Shown: positions 27,284 through 38,576, counted from the first letter of the stretch. The stretch: DNA of 64,000 nt from Methylobacterium sp. J-070 (GCF_022829385.1 NZ_JAKSXX010000166.1:24447-88446), one strand, 5' to 3'. Numbers and translations are program-made. The notes: generated by a model from the letters alone, not told the origin.

Positions 27284-27308
27284 AAAAAGGGCGCCTCGCG
27301 GCGCCCTT
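27284..27308 (-). terminator. Rho-independent terminator of ftsH
   Basis: A perfect 9-bp stem (AAGGGCGCC/GGCGCCCTT) with loop TCGC is followed on the minus strand by five T. It lies 21 bases beyond the ftsH stop. Confidence 0.85.
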
Positions 27309-27328
27309 CTCATCGCATCGACCCGGGC

Positions 27329-29247
<1,919 letters not shown>

Positions 29248-29251
<4 letters not shown>

Positions 29252-30390
29252 CGATCAATCCCTGGCGTGTGCGACCCCCTGACGGACGCGTCGCTCGGCT
29301 CGTCCGGTCCATCCGTGCACACCTCGCCAATGTAAGCGGGGGGCCCTGCCTTGCCAAGTAATCGACGGCCCCCTGCGGCGAGGCGAGCATCCGCCGGCTG
29401 CCGCCGCGGCGGCGCCGGGGCGAAACTGACCCTGGCTGCGGCGTCGGTCGCCACCAGCATGCCGGCCAGCGTGCGCCGGATCGGCCGCCCCGTCCGCAGG
29501 GCCGGCAGCAGTGATTCGATCACCAGCGCCTCGAGCCGCTCCAGCCGACGCGGCGCGGCACCGGCCCGCGCCAGGGCGCGGTCGACGCAGCGCAGGGCCA
29601 CGGCGTCCGGCAGGGCCGCGAGGGCACCGCCGTCGAGACGCAGGCCCCCGCCCCGCCCCGGCCCGGGCAGCAGCGCGGCCTCCAGGGCGTGCTCAGCGGC
29701 GGCCGCGAGCGCGGCCTCGTCGCGGGCCGCGCGCTCGGCGAGCCGCGCGAGGCGCGCGGGGGTCAGGCCCTCGCGCTCCAGGGCCGGCCAGGCCGCGCGC
29801 AGGCGGCCGCGGGCGAAGCGCGGGTCGGCGTTGCTGGGGTCGCGCAGGTACGGGATGCCGCGGGCCTCGCACCAGGCCGTCAGGATCGCCTTCGGCAGGT
29901 GCAGGAACGGCCGTCCGAGCACGATCCCGGGGGCGAGCACCCGCTCGGCCCGCATGCCGGCGAGCCCCGCGGTGCCGCTCCCGGCGGCGAGGCGCATCAG
30001 CACCGTCTCGGCCTGGTCGTCCCGGGTGTGCCCGGTGAGCACGAGGCCGGCGCCGATCGCCTCGGCGTGGGCGCAGAGCAGCGCGTAGCGGGCGGTGCGG
30101 GCGGCCTCCTGCAGGCCGCGGCCCGGCTTCGATCCCACCCAGCGTAGGGTCGCGTGCGGCAGGCCGAGGCGTGCGGCGGCGCGCCCGACGGCATCCGCCT
30201 CGGCGCCGGAGCCCGGCCGCAGGCCGTGATCGACGGTGGCGACCTGCGCCGTGCCGCCGAGGGCCGCGGCGGCCTGCATCAGGGCGCTCGAATCGGGACC
30301 GCCCGAGACGGCGAGCAGCACGGGGCCGGCGGAGCGGCCGAGCCAGGGGGCGAGGATAGGCAGGACCGGATCGTCCGGCGGCCCCGTCAT
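29248..30390 (-). CDS. tilS: tRNA(Ile)-lysidine synthase
   Basis: A 380-residue enzyme that converts C34 of tRNA-Ile(CAU) to lysidine, so that it reads AUA and is charged with Ile. The PP-loop is AVSGGPDSSALM near residue 29; other family segments are TVDHGLRPGSGAEAD, LTGHTRDDQAETVLMRLA and RPFLHLPKAILTAWC. The C-terminal domain is short and Ala/Arg-rich. The ATG at 30390 sits 23 residues ahead of the PP-loop. It is in the pal-cpoB-tilS-ftsH series and overlaps ftsH. Confidence 0.95.
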
Positions 30391-30460
30391 GGCGTCGAGG
30401 GGCCCGCGGCCCTCCGCGGGTCCGGCGCGAAGCGCCGGGACTCCGGATCGTCCGGTCCGC

Positions 30461-31468
30461 TCAAGCGGCGCAGCGGGCGCGCTTCTGTTCGCGCGCCACG
30501 CCCTGGCGGACGCCCGCGCCGGCATTCGGGAACTTCCGGTCGAGTTCGGCGAGCGTGGCGCAGGCCTGCTCGCGGGCGCCCAGCGCGTTGAGGGTGACGC
30601 CGAGCTTCAGCATGGCGTCGGGCGCCTGGGCGGAGCGCGCGTAGTCGGTGGAGACCTTCAGGAACTGCTCGGCGGCCTCGCGGTTGCGGCCGCGGGCGAG
30701 GTAGCTCTCGCCCAGCCAGTAGGTCGCGCCGGCGACCCGGTTGTCGCGGGGATGCGACTGGATGAACTGGCGCAGGCCCATCTCGGCCTGCTCGTACTGC
30801 TTACCGCGGACCAGCTCCACGGCGGCGTCGTAATCCGCCGCGGGGTCGCCGGTCCGGGTGGCGGCGACGCTCTCGGACGGGCGCGCCGCCGGGATCGCCC
30901 CGGTTCGCGCCGGCGGCCGCAGGTCCACCGGCTCGTCGTAGCCGGGCGCGCCGGCATCCGCGTCCTCGTCGTCGATCGCGCCCCGGGGCAGGGTCTGCGG
31001 CCGGGCAGCGGCCTCGGCGGCGTCCCCGGCCTCGCCGGGGGGCACCGCCTCCCGGGGCGGCAGGGGCGCGGAGGGCTGCGTGCTGCCGAGCTGCATCGGC
31101 GCGCCGGGGGCGCCGGGGGCCTGCGACGGATCGAAGGCATCGCCGCGCTTGCCGGGGCGCCCGGCACCCGGATTGCCGCCGTTGACGGTGCCGGCCGGGC
31201 CCGGGGACGGAGCGGCCGAGGGCTTGCCGCCCTTGCCCTCGTTCAGCCGGAACTCGACGTCCTCCTGGAACTTGCGCAGCTGCTCCTTGAGCTGGCGGTT
31301 CTCGTACTGGAGGGTCTCGATCTGCCCGGCCATCGTCCGGGACTGGTTCTCGAGGCGCCCGAGGCGCACCACCAGTTCGGAGGCGTCCTGCGCGGCGGCC
31401 GGAGTGCCGAGGAGCGCGACGCCGAGGGCGGTGGCGAGCGCGAAGCGGGTGCGAAGGCGGGCGGTCAT
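30461..31468 (-). CDS. cpoB: Tol-Pal system protein CpoB (YbgF)
   Basis: A 335-residue periplasmic protein. The signal peptide ends AAAQD. A coiled-coil trimerisation region follows (about 28-75, LVVRLGRLENQSRTMAGQIE), then a long Pro/Gly/Ala linker (about 78-205) and a C-terminal TPR domain (about 210-330: ADYDAAVELVRGKQYEQAEM, FIQSHP, WLGESYLARGRNREAAEQFL). CpoB links the Tol machinery to peptidoglycan synthesis during constriction. It lies between pal and tilS; the gap to tilS is 70 bases. Confidence 0.93.
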   Translation of the reverse strand: MTARLRTRFALATALGVALLGTPAAAQDASELVVRLGRLENQSRTMAGQIETLQYENRQLKEQLRKFQEDVEFRLNEGKGGKPSAAPSPGPAGTVNGGNPGAGRPGKRGDAFDPSQAPGAPGAPMQLGSTQPSAPLPPREAVPPGEAGDAAEAAARPQTLPRGAIDDEDADAGAPGYDEPVDLRPPARTGAIPAARPSESVAATRTGDPAADYDAAVELVRGKQYEQAEMGLRQFIQSHPRDNRVAGATYWLGESYLARGRNREAAEQFLKVSTDYARSAQAPDAMLKLGVTLNALGAREQACATLAELDRKFPNAGAGVRQGVAREQKRARCAA

Positions 31469-31638
31469 GAGGCGGCTGCGATCCGGTGTCGGCGCGAGGC
31501 CCTATCAGATGCGCCGATCAGCGGCAAAACTGCGGCGCGGTTCGCTCGGCCGGCTGCCCGGACCCGGCACGCCCCGCCCCTGCGGAGGGGAAGGGGCGCG
31601 GAGCCCGATGCGCGTGCCCTTCGACGGACGGGAGGCCG

Positions 31639-32133
31639 TTACGCCCCGGCGCCGCGATCGAGGACGATCACCGCCCGGCGGTTCTGCGACCAGCAGGAGA
31701 TGTCGTTGCACACGGCCACCGGCCGCTCCTTGCCGTACGAGACGGTGCGCATCCGGCCCGCCGTGATGCCGCGGGTGGCGAGGTAGTCGTTCACCGCCTG
31801 GGCCCGGCGGGCGCCGAGGGAGAAGTTGTACTCGCGGGTGCCGCGCTCGTCGGCATGGCCCTCGATGATGAAGGTGTAGCGCGGATAGCGCTGCAGCCAT
31901 GCGGCCTGCTTGTCGAGGGTCGCCGTCGCGGTGGGCGTCAGGTCGGTGGAGTCCGACTCGAAGAAGACCCGGTCGCCGATATTGACGACGAAGTCCTGGG
32001 CGCTGCCGGGGGTCGCGGCGCCGGCTCCGAACGCGGAGGCGTCGGCGAGGTCCTTGTCGTTGCTGCAGGCGCCGAGGCCGACGGCGGCGACGAGGGCGAG
32101 GCCGAGGGCGGCGGCGCGGAAGGGATGGGGCAT
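31639..32133 (-). CDS. pal: Peptidoglycan-associated lipoprotein Pal
   Basis: A 164-residue lipoprotein with lipobox GLGAC (Cys23) and an OmpA-like domain (about 48-160). The domain shows FFESDSTDLTPTATATLDKQ, IIEGHADERGTREYNFSLGA and the family end NRRAVIVL. Pal tethers the outer membrane to peptidoglycan and works with TolB and CpoB in division. tolB usually precedes pal, but here the neighbouring gene upstream is a divergent receiver-domain gene, so tolQRAB must be elsewhere. Confidence 0.96.
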   Translation of the reverse strand: MPHPFRAAALGLALVAAVGLGACSNDKDLADASAFGAGAATPGSAQDFVVNIGDRVFFESDSTDLTPTATATLDKQAAWLQRYPRYTFIIEGHADERGTREYNFSLGARRAQAVNDYLATRGITAGRMRTVSYGKERPVAVCNDISCWSQNRRAVIVLDRGAGA

Positions 32134-32473
32134 GATCTTGAAAACTCCTCGCGCGGTGCCGAAGGCCGGCTGCGGGTCTTCGAGGCGGGTCCGCGAACTC
32201 CTGAACGCCGTCTGTAGGCGCGGATGGTTAAGCGACGGTTCCGCCGGGCGGTGCCGGGGCGTGGTGGCGGCCCGCCCTGGTCGATGGCGTGTGCTGTCGC
32301 ACTCTGAATGCGGCGGCGGCGGGGCAGGGGCGGCCGGAGCGGCGATTTCGGCGACGCGGGTTGCGGCGCGGTCACACGGCCGCCCTGGGCGCGGTAACCG
32401 GTCGGGACGGATTTTAACGGTTCCTCAACCCTGACGACTTGTCATTCGCGGGCCGAAAGCCCGGATCCCCGTC
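32134..32473. other. 340-base divergent region between pal and the receiver-domain gene
   Basis: No gene seen. It is strongly GC-rich except close to the receiver gene, where TTAACGGTTCCTCAAC at about 32414-32429 is one base off the TTAA-N7-TTAA CtrA pattern. The pal and receiver-gene promoters must lie here. Confidence 0.4.
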
Positions 32474-32872
32474 ATGCGCCCCGCCCAGAGCGTCCTCATC
32501 GTCGAGGACAGCTACCTGCTCCTCGAGATCATCGCGAGCCTGTGCGAGACGCACGGGATCCGGGTGATCGAGGCCTCCACGGGCGAGGCGGCGCTCACCC
32601 TCCTGCGCCTCCGGGGCGGCGAGATCGACTGGCTCTTCACCGACATCCATCTGCCCGGGCTGATCGACGGCTGGACCGTGGCCCACGCCTTCCGGGCGAT
32701 CCACGCCGACCGGCCGGTGGTCTACACCTCGACGGAGGCCAACCGCCGGAACGGCGTGTCGGGCAGCCTGTTCCTGCGCAAGCCGTTCCAGGTGCAGGAG
32801 GTCAACCGGCTCGTGCGGACGATGGTCGAGGGTCCGGGCGCCCGCGACGCGACGCTCCGCGCGGCGTGCTGA
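32474..32872 (+). CDS. Single-domain response regulator
   Basis: A 132-residue receiver domain without an output domain. The acidic pair is ED (LIVEDSYLLL), the phosphoacceptor Asp is in FTDIHLPG (about 56), the switch Thr/Ser in VVYTSTEA, and the conserved Lys in FLRKPFQ. Such proteins act as phosphate relays or bind partners (CheY- or DivK-like). No kinase is adjacent. It ends six bases before the convergent WcbI-like gene. Confidence 0.85.
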   Translation: MRPAQSVLIVEDSYLLLEIIASLCETHGIRVIEASTGEAALTLLRLRGGEIDWLFTDIHLPGLIDGWTVAHAFRAIHADRPVVYTSTEANRRNGVSGSLFLRKPFQVQEVNRLVRTMVEGPGARDATLRAAC

Positions 32873-32878
32873 GCGGCC

Positions 32879-33913
32879 TCACCCGGTCCGGAACAGGGCC
32901 ACGATCTCCGGCGCGGCCAGCCAGGCCTCCACCCGCGGGCACGCGAGCGCGCCGGGCGTGCTCGCATCGTAGATGGAAAAGCTCGCCGCGATGAAGCCCG
33001 GCAGGTCGTAGAGCGTCGGGAAGTCGTCGCCCCGGGGCTTGGCCTTGAACAGGTACGAGCCGGTGAGCCCGAAATGCTCGGCGACCGGCGGGTAGATCGG
33101 CCAGACCACGTCCTGGGCCAGCTCGTCGCCGAGATAGTCCTCGATCTCCACGGGCTCCGGCGCCAGCCCGTTCTCCTGCAGCAGCCGCCGGGCGATGTCG
33201 CCGAGGACGTGGACCTTGGGATGGTTCATCAGGTGCATGAACGCGCCCCGGCGCGCCCAGCGGGTCACCTCGCGCTCCAGCCCGAAGCCCAGGGCGGCGG
33301 CGGCACCGACGAGCTCGCGCACCGCCGGGTCCCAGTGGTCGAGATAGCCCAGGCGGGCGAACACGTCCGCGCGGAACAGACCGGCGGTGCGGCCCGCGTC
33401 GAGGCCGAGCCGATGGGCGGTGAGGACGATCGCCGAATGGTACTGACCCATCGGCGACGGCGTGAGCTTCAGCGCGGCGAGGTCGGAGGCCTGGCCGACA
33501 TAGACCATGTCGGGATGGAAGGCCGAGAACACGATCGACGGGAACAGCCTGAGCCGCGGGTCGGCGGCGCGCAGGGTGGCGACGTCGCCGCCGGGGATCA
33601 GCCCGGCCGGAAAAGCCTGCGAGAAGACGTGGTCGTGGGAGCGGAGCGTCCGGATCAGGCCGTCGACATGGCCGTGGTCGCGCTTCAGCGAGCCCATGGG
33701 CAGGTAGCGCACGGGACTGTTCGGCACGAGCAGGCGCATCGCCCGGGCGATGCCCCGGGCCTGGCAATTGCCCAGCACCGCGATGGTCGGCCCGTCGCGG
33801 GTCGTGGCGGCGCGCGCCCGGTTCCGCCATGGTGTCGCCCAGTTGGGCGCCCAACTGGACGGGGACAGGAACAACGCGCTGCGGGCGCGCCGGGGCAGAT
33901 CGTTCAGGGCCAC
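32879..33913 (-). CDS. WcbI-like polysaccharide biosynthesis putative acetyltransferase
   Basis: A protein of about 344 residues. The family's start motif TIAVLGNCQARGIARAMRLL lies at about residues 38-57, followed by FSAFHPDMVYVG, HLMNHPKVHVLGDIARRLL and WPIYPPVAEHFGLTGSYLFK. WcbI is tied to capsule synthesis in Burkholderia and has an SGNH-like fold. The start is uncertain: the GTG at 33913 leaves about 35 atypical residues, while an ATG further up would overlap the divergent gene. It is divergent from a GSCFA gene, which fits a shared surface-polysaccharide role. Confidence 0.75.
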   Translation of the reverse strand: MALNDLPRRARSALFLSPSSWAPNWATPWRNRARAATTRDGPTIAVLGNCQARGIARAMRLLVPNSPVRYLPMGSLKRDHGHVDGLIRTLRSHDHVFSQAFPAGLIPGGDVATLRAADPRLRLFPSIVFSAFHPDMVYVGQASDLAALKLTPSPMGQYHSAIVLTAHRLGLDAGRTAGLFRADVFARLGYLDHWDPAVRELVGAAAALGFGLEREVTRWARRGAFMHLMNHPKVHVLGDIARRLLQENGLAPEPVEIEDYLGDELAQDVVWPIYPPVAEHFGLTGSYLFKAKPRGDDFPTLYDLPGFIAASFSIYDASTPGALACPRVEAWLAAPEIVALFRTG

Positions 33914-33986
33914 GTCGCGTGCCGGGGTCAGCGGACGGGTCAGCGGTCCCGAGGGCCGGCGCCGTCGTGAAGAGAAGGGTTCGAGG

Positions 33987-35054
33987 ATGGCGTTGAATCC
34001 GTACACGGGTCTACCGGCCGAGCGATTCTGGCGCAAGGTCGTGACCAACGTGCCGCCCTTCGCGGTCAACCCGCACCCGAAGGACACCTTCCTGATCGGG
34101 CCGACCGACAAGGTCGCCACCGGCGGCTCGTGCTTCGCCCAGCGGGTGGCCGAGGCGGTGCGCGGCGCCGGGTTCAACTACTACCTGACCGAGCCGCCGC
34201 TCCCCGGGATGAGCGCCGAGGAGGCCAATGCCCGCCAGTTCGGCACGTTCTCGGCCCGGTACGGCAACCTCTACTACACGCGCCAGTTCGTGCAGCTGTT
34301 CGACCGGGCCTACGGCCGGTTCGAGCCGGAGCTGAAGGCGTGGCTGCGGGACGACGGCCGCTACGTCGACCCGTTCCGCCCCACCGTCGAGCCGGCGGGC
34401 TTCGCCAGCGAGGCCGAGGTGGTGGCGGCCCGCGACGCGCACCTCGCCGAGGTGCGCCGCCTGTTCGAGACGCTGGACGTGTTCGTGCTGACCCTCGGCC
34501 TCACCGAGGGCTGGCGCTGGCGGGCCGACGGCGCCGCCCTGCCGCTCGCCCCCGGGGTCGCGGGGGGGACCTTCGATCCGGACCTGTACGAATGCGTCAA
34601 CGCCGGCGCCGGCGAGGTGCTGGGCGACCTCAACGGCTTCCTCGACCGGCTCTGGAGCGTGAACCCGAAGGCGCGGGTGATCTTCACGGTCTCGCCGGTG
34701 CCGATGATCGCCACCTACATGGACCGGCACGTGATGGAGTCGAACAGCTACTCCAAGTCGGTGCTGCGGGTGGCGGCCGGCGAGGTGGTGGGCCGGGGCG
34801 ACCCGCGGGCGGTCTATTTCCCCGCCTACGATATCGTCACCAGCAACGTGAATGCCGGGCGCTACTACAACGAGGACCAGCGCACCATCAACGACGCGGG
34901 CGTGCGCCACGTCATGCGGCTGTTCCTGTCGACCTTCGCGCGCGACCGCGCCGCCGCGGCCCCGGTCCACGCCCCCGTGGACCTCGCGGCCGAGTTCGAG
35001 GGCAATGCCGGCGTGATCTGCGACGAGGAGGAGATCGAGCGCAGCGTGGCGTGA
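33987..35054 (+). CDS. GSCFA-domain protein
   Basis: A 355-residue protein of the GSCFA family (named for the motif seen here at about 51-55 in ATGGSCFAQRVAEAVR). Other family stretches are YGNLYYTRQFVQLFDRAYG, FVLTLGLTEGW, VIFTVSPVPMIATY and the His/Asp region YNEDQRTINDAGVRHVM. GSCFA proteins have an SGNH-hydrolase-like fold and often accompany capsule or exopolysaccharide genes. The ATG at 33987 has GAAGG and GAGG upstream. It is divergent from the WcbI-like gene. Confidence 0.85.
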   Translation: MALNPYTGLPAERFWRKVVTNVPPFAVNPHPKDTFLIGPTDKVATGGSCFAQRVAEAVRGAGFNYYLTEPPLPGMSAEEANARQFGTFSARYGNLYYTRQFVQLFDRAYGRFEPELKAWLRDDGRYVDPFRPTVEPAGFASEAEVVAARDAHLAEVRRLFETLDVFVLTLGLTEGWRWRADGAALPLAPGVAGGTFDPDLYECVNAGAGEVLGDLNGFLDRLWSVNPKARVIFTVSPVPMIATYMDRHVMESNSYSKSVLRVAAGEVVGRGDPRAVYFPAYDIVTSNVNAGRYYNEDQRTINDAGVRHVMRLFLSTFARDRAAAAPVHAPVDLAAEFEGNAGVICDEEEIERSVA

Positions 35055-35122
35055 TCCGGCGCGGGCGAGCCATCGTGGGATCCACTTCGGTCGCTATCCG
35101 GATATCGCCCACACCGTCATCA

Positions 35123-35197
35123 CGAGCGTAGCGAAGCGGCCCAAGGCAGCGCGCGGCTGGTCGGCGTGGCATTGTCCGGATGGCTTCGCTCCGCTCG
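35123..35197. repeat. REP-like palindromic element
   Basis: Arms CGAGCGTAGCGAAGC (35123-35137) and its inverse with one mismatch (35183-35197) flank a 45-base centre. Sequences of this kind (AGCGTAGCGAAGC.. GCTTCGCTCCGCTC) are, as I recall, very common between genes in Methylobacterium. It fills most of the 302-base gap between the GSCFA gene and the nitroreductase gene. Confidence 0.65.
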
Positions 35198-35356
35198 CAA
35201 GGACGGCGGAGATGGGCCTCCAGGCCCTCCCGGCGGGGAGCGGTTCGGGTCTTTCGCAACCGCGCCGGCAGAGTCGCCGATCCGGGTTTGCCTCCGGACA
35301 AAGCTTTCGGGCAAGCTCGGCCGTCCGGGCGCCCACGCCCTCCGGAGACGAATCCC

Positions 35357-35956
35357 TTGAGCCTGACCCCGCCCCGCCGCGCCGACCACGAGATCGATCC
35401 GGTCTTCGTCGCGCGCCGCTCGCCCCGCGCCTTCACGGGCGAGGCCGTCCCCCAATCCGAGCTGATGCGGATGATCGAGGCGGCGCGCTGGTCGCCCTCC
35501 GCGTACAATTCGCAGCCCTGGCGCTTCCTCTACGCGCTCCGGGACGACGCCCACTGGGAGACGTTCCTCGGCCTGCTCGTCCCCGGAAACCAGAAATGGG
35601 TCTCGGGCACCGGCGCGATCCTGTTCCTGGTCTCGAACGGCCTCATGAAGGTCGGCGACGAGCTGAAGCCGTCCTACAGCCACTCCTTCGACGCCGGCAC
35701 GGCCTCGCTGGCGTTCCAGCTCCAGGCGATCCACCAGGGCTGGCACGCCCACGGCATGGTCGGCTTCGACCATGTCCGCGCCCCCGAGGTGCTGCGCCTG
35801 CCCGCGAACCACCGGATCGAGGCCGCCTTCGCGGTGGGTCGCAAGACGCCCGAGGCGGACCTCACCGAGGAGCAGCGTCCGCGCGAGGCGCCGAACGGCC
35901 GCCGGCCGATCACCGACTTCACCATCGCGGGCCCGTTCCCGGCCGCCGCGGACTGA
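35357..35956 (+). CDS. Nitroreductase-family FMN oxidoreductase
   Basis: A 199-residue protein from a TTG start preceded by GGAG. Family motifs are VARRSPRAFTGEAV (FMN phosphate Arg/Ser), EAARWSPSAYNSQPWRFLYA, and FQLQAIHQGWHAHGM in the central helix. These enzymes use NAD(P)H to reduce nitro compounds, quinones or flavins; the true substrate cannot be told. A longer frame exists upstream, but it runs through the REP element. Confidence 0.85.
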   Translation: MSLTPPRRADHEIDPVFVARRSPRAFTGEAVPQSELMRMIEAARWSPSAYNSQPWRFLYALRDDAHWETFLGLLVPGNQKWVSGTGAILFLVSNGLMKVGDELKPSYSHSFDAGTASLAFQLQAIHQGWHAHGMVGFDHVRAPEVLRLPANHRIEAAFAVGRKTPEADLTEEQRPREAPNGRRPITDFTIAGPFPAAAD

Positions 35957-36104
35957 GCGGAACCTGCGCCTGCGACCGAAGATTGTGCCTGCATCGCAAC
36001 GCCGTCGCGGCCGGGGCTCCCCGCCGGCGGACGGGTCGCCGGGGGGCGGGGCGACCGGCTCCCGCCGCATCCTGTCCGCCCTGCGACGATTCCGGAGTTG
36101 GTTG

Positions 36105-36887
36105 ATGGATCCGTCCGACAGGCCCGCGTCGGCCGCCGCCTTCCTGGACGATGGGCGCTTCGATCACGCCTCCGGGCTGCCGAGCGTCGCCGAGCGTCAC
36201 GGGGTCAGCCTGGACGCGGTGCGTCACCTGATGCAGGCGCTGGAGCGCGGGCACGGCACGATGGCGCAATTCGACCATCCCGACCTCGGCGGGATGGGCC
36301 AATGGTTCTCCGGCGGCATGGTGATGGTCGGCCGGATGTTCGACGACGGGCTGAAGGCCCGGGTCAACGCGCTCTGCACCGAGCTGGCCTCCGCACTCCC
36401 GCCGGACGGCTTCTCGAAGACGGCGGCGCGGCGCGGCGGCGGCGAATGGTGGCCGGCCGGTCTCGGGGCGCCGGGGAGCACCGGCTCGCAGAACGGGCTG
36501 CGCTACGCGTATTTCCCGGAGAGCCGGCGGCTGGCCGTGGAATCGGGCGCGGGCGTCGCGGTCTACGACACCGGCGAGCACCGCATCACCGGGGTGTCGC
36601 AGGCGAACGGCACCCTCGGCTTCACCGGCCCGATGGGAACGGTCGATCTTGAACGCCTGCGCCGGATCGAGGCGGAAGCGGCCGCGCCGCGGCAGGCGGA
36701 CCCGTCGAGCCCGCCGGACCCGGCGCCGGCCGAGACAGCCGCGCCGGTCGAGACAGCCGCACCGGCCCGGGCGTCCGGGCCCGACGTGCTGGCGACCATC
36801 GAGCGGCTCGCGGACCTGCACGGGCGGGGCGTGCTCACCGAGCGGGAATTCACCGACAAGAAGGCGGAACTGCTGGCGCGGCTCTAG
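36105..36887 (+). CDS. SHOCT-domain protein of unknown function
   Basis: A 260-residue soluble protein. Residues about 25-100 begin LPSVAERHGVSLDAVRHLMQ, include AQFDHPDLGGMGQWFSGGMV and resemble a conserved proteobacterial segment. A Pro/Ala linker (about 188-222) leads to a C-terminal SHOCT motif (about 226-259: DVLATIERLADLHGRGVLTE, then FTDKKAELLARL), a short oligomerisation element. GGAG lies nine bases ahead of the ATG. Function unknown. Confidence 0.75.
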   Translation: MDPSDRPASAAAFLDDGRFDHASGLPSVAERHGVSLDAVRHLMQALERGHGTMAQFDHPDLGGMGQWFSGGMVMVGRMFDDGLKARVNALCTELASALPPDGFSKTAARRGGGEWWPAGLGAPGSTGSQNGLRYAYFPESRRLAVESGAGVAVYDTGEHRITGVSQANGTLGFTGPMGTVDLERLRRIEAEAAAPRQADPSSPPDPAPAETAAPVETAAPARASGPDVLATIERLADLHGRGVLTEREFTDKKAELLARL

Positions 36888-36971
36888 CGGCGTCCGCGAG
36901 GCCCGTCCGGTCCGTGGGGGCGGAGCCAACCTGGGCGGCGCGGCCTTCGGCATCCCGGCCCCACCGGATCC

Positions 36972-38576
36972 CTACTCGTCGGGGCGCACCGCCTGCCCGC
37001 CCCGATCGATCGGCAGGCTCGGGCCCTTCAGCTCGGAATCGCTCGGCAGGGACCGCATGTCCCAGCCGCCGCCCAGCGCCCTGATCAGCGTGACCGCCGC
37101 GGTGAAGCGGTTCAGCCGCACCTGGAGGGCGTTGATCTCGTTGGTCACGAGCAGCCCCTGCGCGGTCACCACGGTGGTGAAGTTCTGCGTGCCGGCCCGG
37201 TACTCGTTGAGGGTGATCTCCACGGCCTTGCGCGAGAGGTCGACGGCCTTGTCCTGCGCCCCCTGCTGCTGGCCGAGGATGCGCAGGGCGGCCATCTGGT
37301 TCTCCACCTCGGCGAAGGCGGAGAGCACCACCTGCCGGTAGCCGGCCACCGCGGAATCGTAGCCGGCCTCGGCCGAGCGGAGGGCCGCCGTGCGGGCGCC
37401 GCCGTCGAACAGGACCTCGCTGCCGGCCGCCGTCACGGACCAGACTTGGTTGGCCGCCGAGAACAGCCCGCCGCGGGTGAGCCCGGAGATGCCCCCCTGG
37501 GCCGAGATCGTCACGGTGGGGAAGAAGGCCGCCACCGCCACGCCGATGCGCTCGCTCTGGGCCTGGACGAGGCGCTCGGCCTGGGCGACATCCGGGCGCC
37601 GCTCGAGCAGGTCGCTGGGGATCCCCACCGGCACGGCGGGCGGATTCCGGCCGAGACCGGCTACCGGGATCGACACCTCGGAGGGCGGCCGCCCGATCAG
37701 GGTGGCGATGGCGTTCACGTACTGCACCCGGGTCAGCCGCACCGCGATCGCCTGGGCCTCGATGGTCTGGACCTGGGTCTGCGCGGTGATCACGTCGGAG
37801 CGGGCGGCGACGCCGGCGGCGTACTGGTTCTCGGTGATCGCCAGCGTCTTCTTGAAGTTCTCGACGTTCTCGTCGAGCACCTTCTGGAGGGCGTCGGCGT
37901 AGCGGACCGTCAGGTAATCGGCCGCGACCTCGGCCTGGATCGTGAGGCGGGTGAGCGCGATGGTGGCGGCATCGGACTGGGCGAGCGCCGCCTCGCTCTC
38001 GATGGTGCGGCGGGTGCCGCCGAACAGGTCGAGTTCCCAGCTCGCCTGGCCGATCAGGGACACGCTGGTGCGCACCGTGTTGCCGCTGCCGGTCCGGGTG
38101 ATGCTCGGCGCGCCGATCACCGTGGGGTACAGGGCGGCCTGCGCGGAGGCGACGAGCGCCCGGGCCTGCCGGTAATTCGCCACCGCCTGCCGCAGGGACT
38201 GGTTGTCGACATCGACGAGGCGGACCAGCCGGTCGAGGTTCGCGTCCCGGAACACCCGCCACCAGTCGCCGCGCTCGACGGCGTCGTTCGGCCGGGCCTC
38301 GCGCCAGCCCTTCTTCCGGGCGGCGACGGCGGCGGCGCTGTCCTCGCGCGTTCCGCCCTCCCGATAGCCCAGGGGCGTCTCCACGGAGGGCCGGGTGTAG
38401 TCGGGCCCGACCACGCAGCCCGCCAGCAGGGGCGCGGCGAGGAGGAGGGCGGCGAAGCGGCGCGACGCCCCCCTCCCCCGACCCGGCCCGACGGCCGGGC
38501 CTCCCTCCCCCGCAGACGCGGGAGGGAGGACGCGCGCGTTCGCCGCGGCCGCTGTTTCACGTGAAAACGAACGCAT
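36972..38576 (-). CDS. NodT/OprM-type outer-membrane efflux lipoprotein
   Basis: A 534-residue outer-membrane factor that forms the exit duct of the RND pump encoded upstream. The lipobox is LLAGC (Cys54), followed by VVGPDYTRP. The two OEP repeats are visible: ANLDRLVRLVDVDNQSLRQA with SWELDLFGGTRRTIE, and ERRPDVAQAERLVQAQSERI with NYRQ..AVA and EVENQMAALRIL. The start overlaps the mdtC-like stop (TGATG). The first 53 residues are unusually long; residues about 17-38 are encoded by a dispersed GC-rich repeat. Confidence 0.93.
   Translation of the reverse strand: MRSFSRETAAAANARVLPPASAGEGGPAVGPGRGRGASRRFAALLLAAPLLAGCVVGPDYTRPSVETPLGYREGGTREDSAAAVAARKKGWREARPNDAVERGDWWRVFRDANLDRLVRLVDVDNQSLRQAVANYRQARALVASAQAALYPTVIGAPSITRTGSGNTVRTSVSLIGQASWELDLFGGTRRTIESEAALAQSDAATIALTRLTIQAEVAADYLTVRYADALQKVLDENVENFKKTLAITENQYAAGVAARSDVITAQTQVQTIEAQAIAVRLTRVQYVNAIATLIGRPPSEVSIPVAGLGRNPPAVPVGIPSDLLERRPDVAQAERLVQAQSERIGVAVAAFFPTVTISAQGGISGLTRGGLFSAANQVWSVTAAGSEVLFDGGARTAALRSAEAGYDSAVAGYRQVVLSAFAEVENQMAALRILGQQQGAQDKAVDLSRKAVEITLNEYRAGTQNFTTVVTAQGLLVTNEINALQVRLNRFTAAVTLIRALGGGWDMRSLPSDSELKGPSLPIDRGGQAVRPDE
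38455..38536 (-). repeat. Copy of the dispersed GC-rich repeat within the oprM-like signal-peptide coding region
   Basis: On the minus strand the segment contains CTCCC..TCTGCGGGGGAGGGAGG..GTCGGGGGAGGGGG, matching the elements at 790-962 and 45165-45352. It keeps the reading frame open and adds Pro/Gly/Arg-rich residues ahead of the hydrophobic signal. Confidence 0.65.

Noticed and set aside
35055..35356. An extended N-terminus for the nitroreductase (ATG at 35180)
   Set aside because: It would translate the REP-like element and give 59 residues not found in the family.
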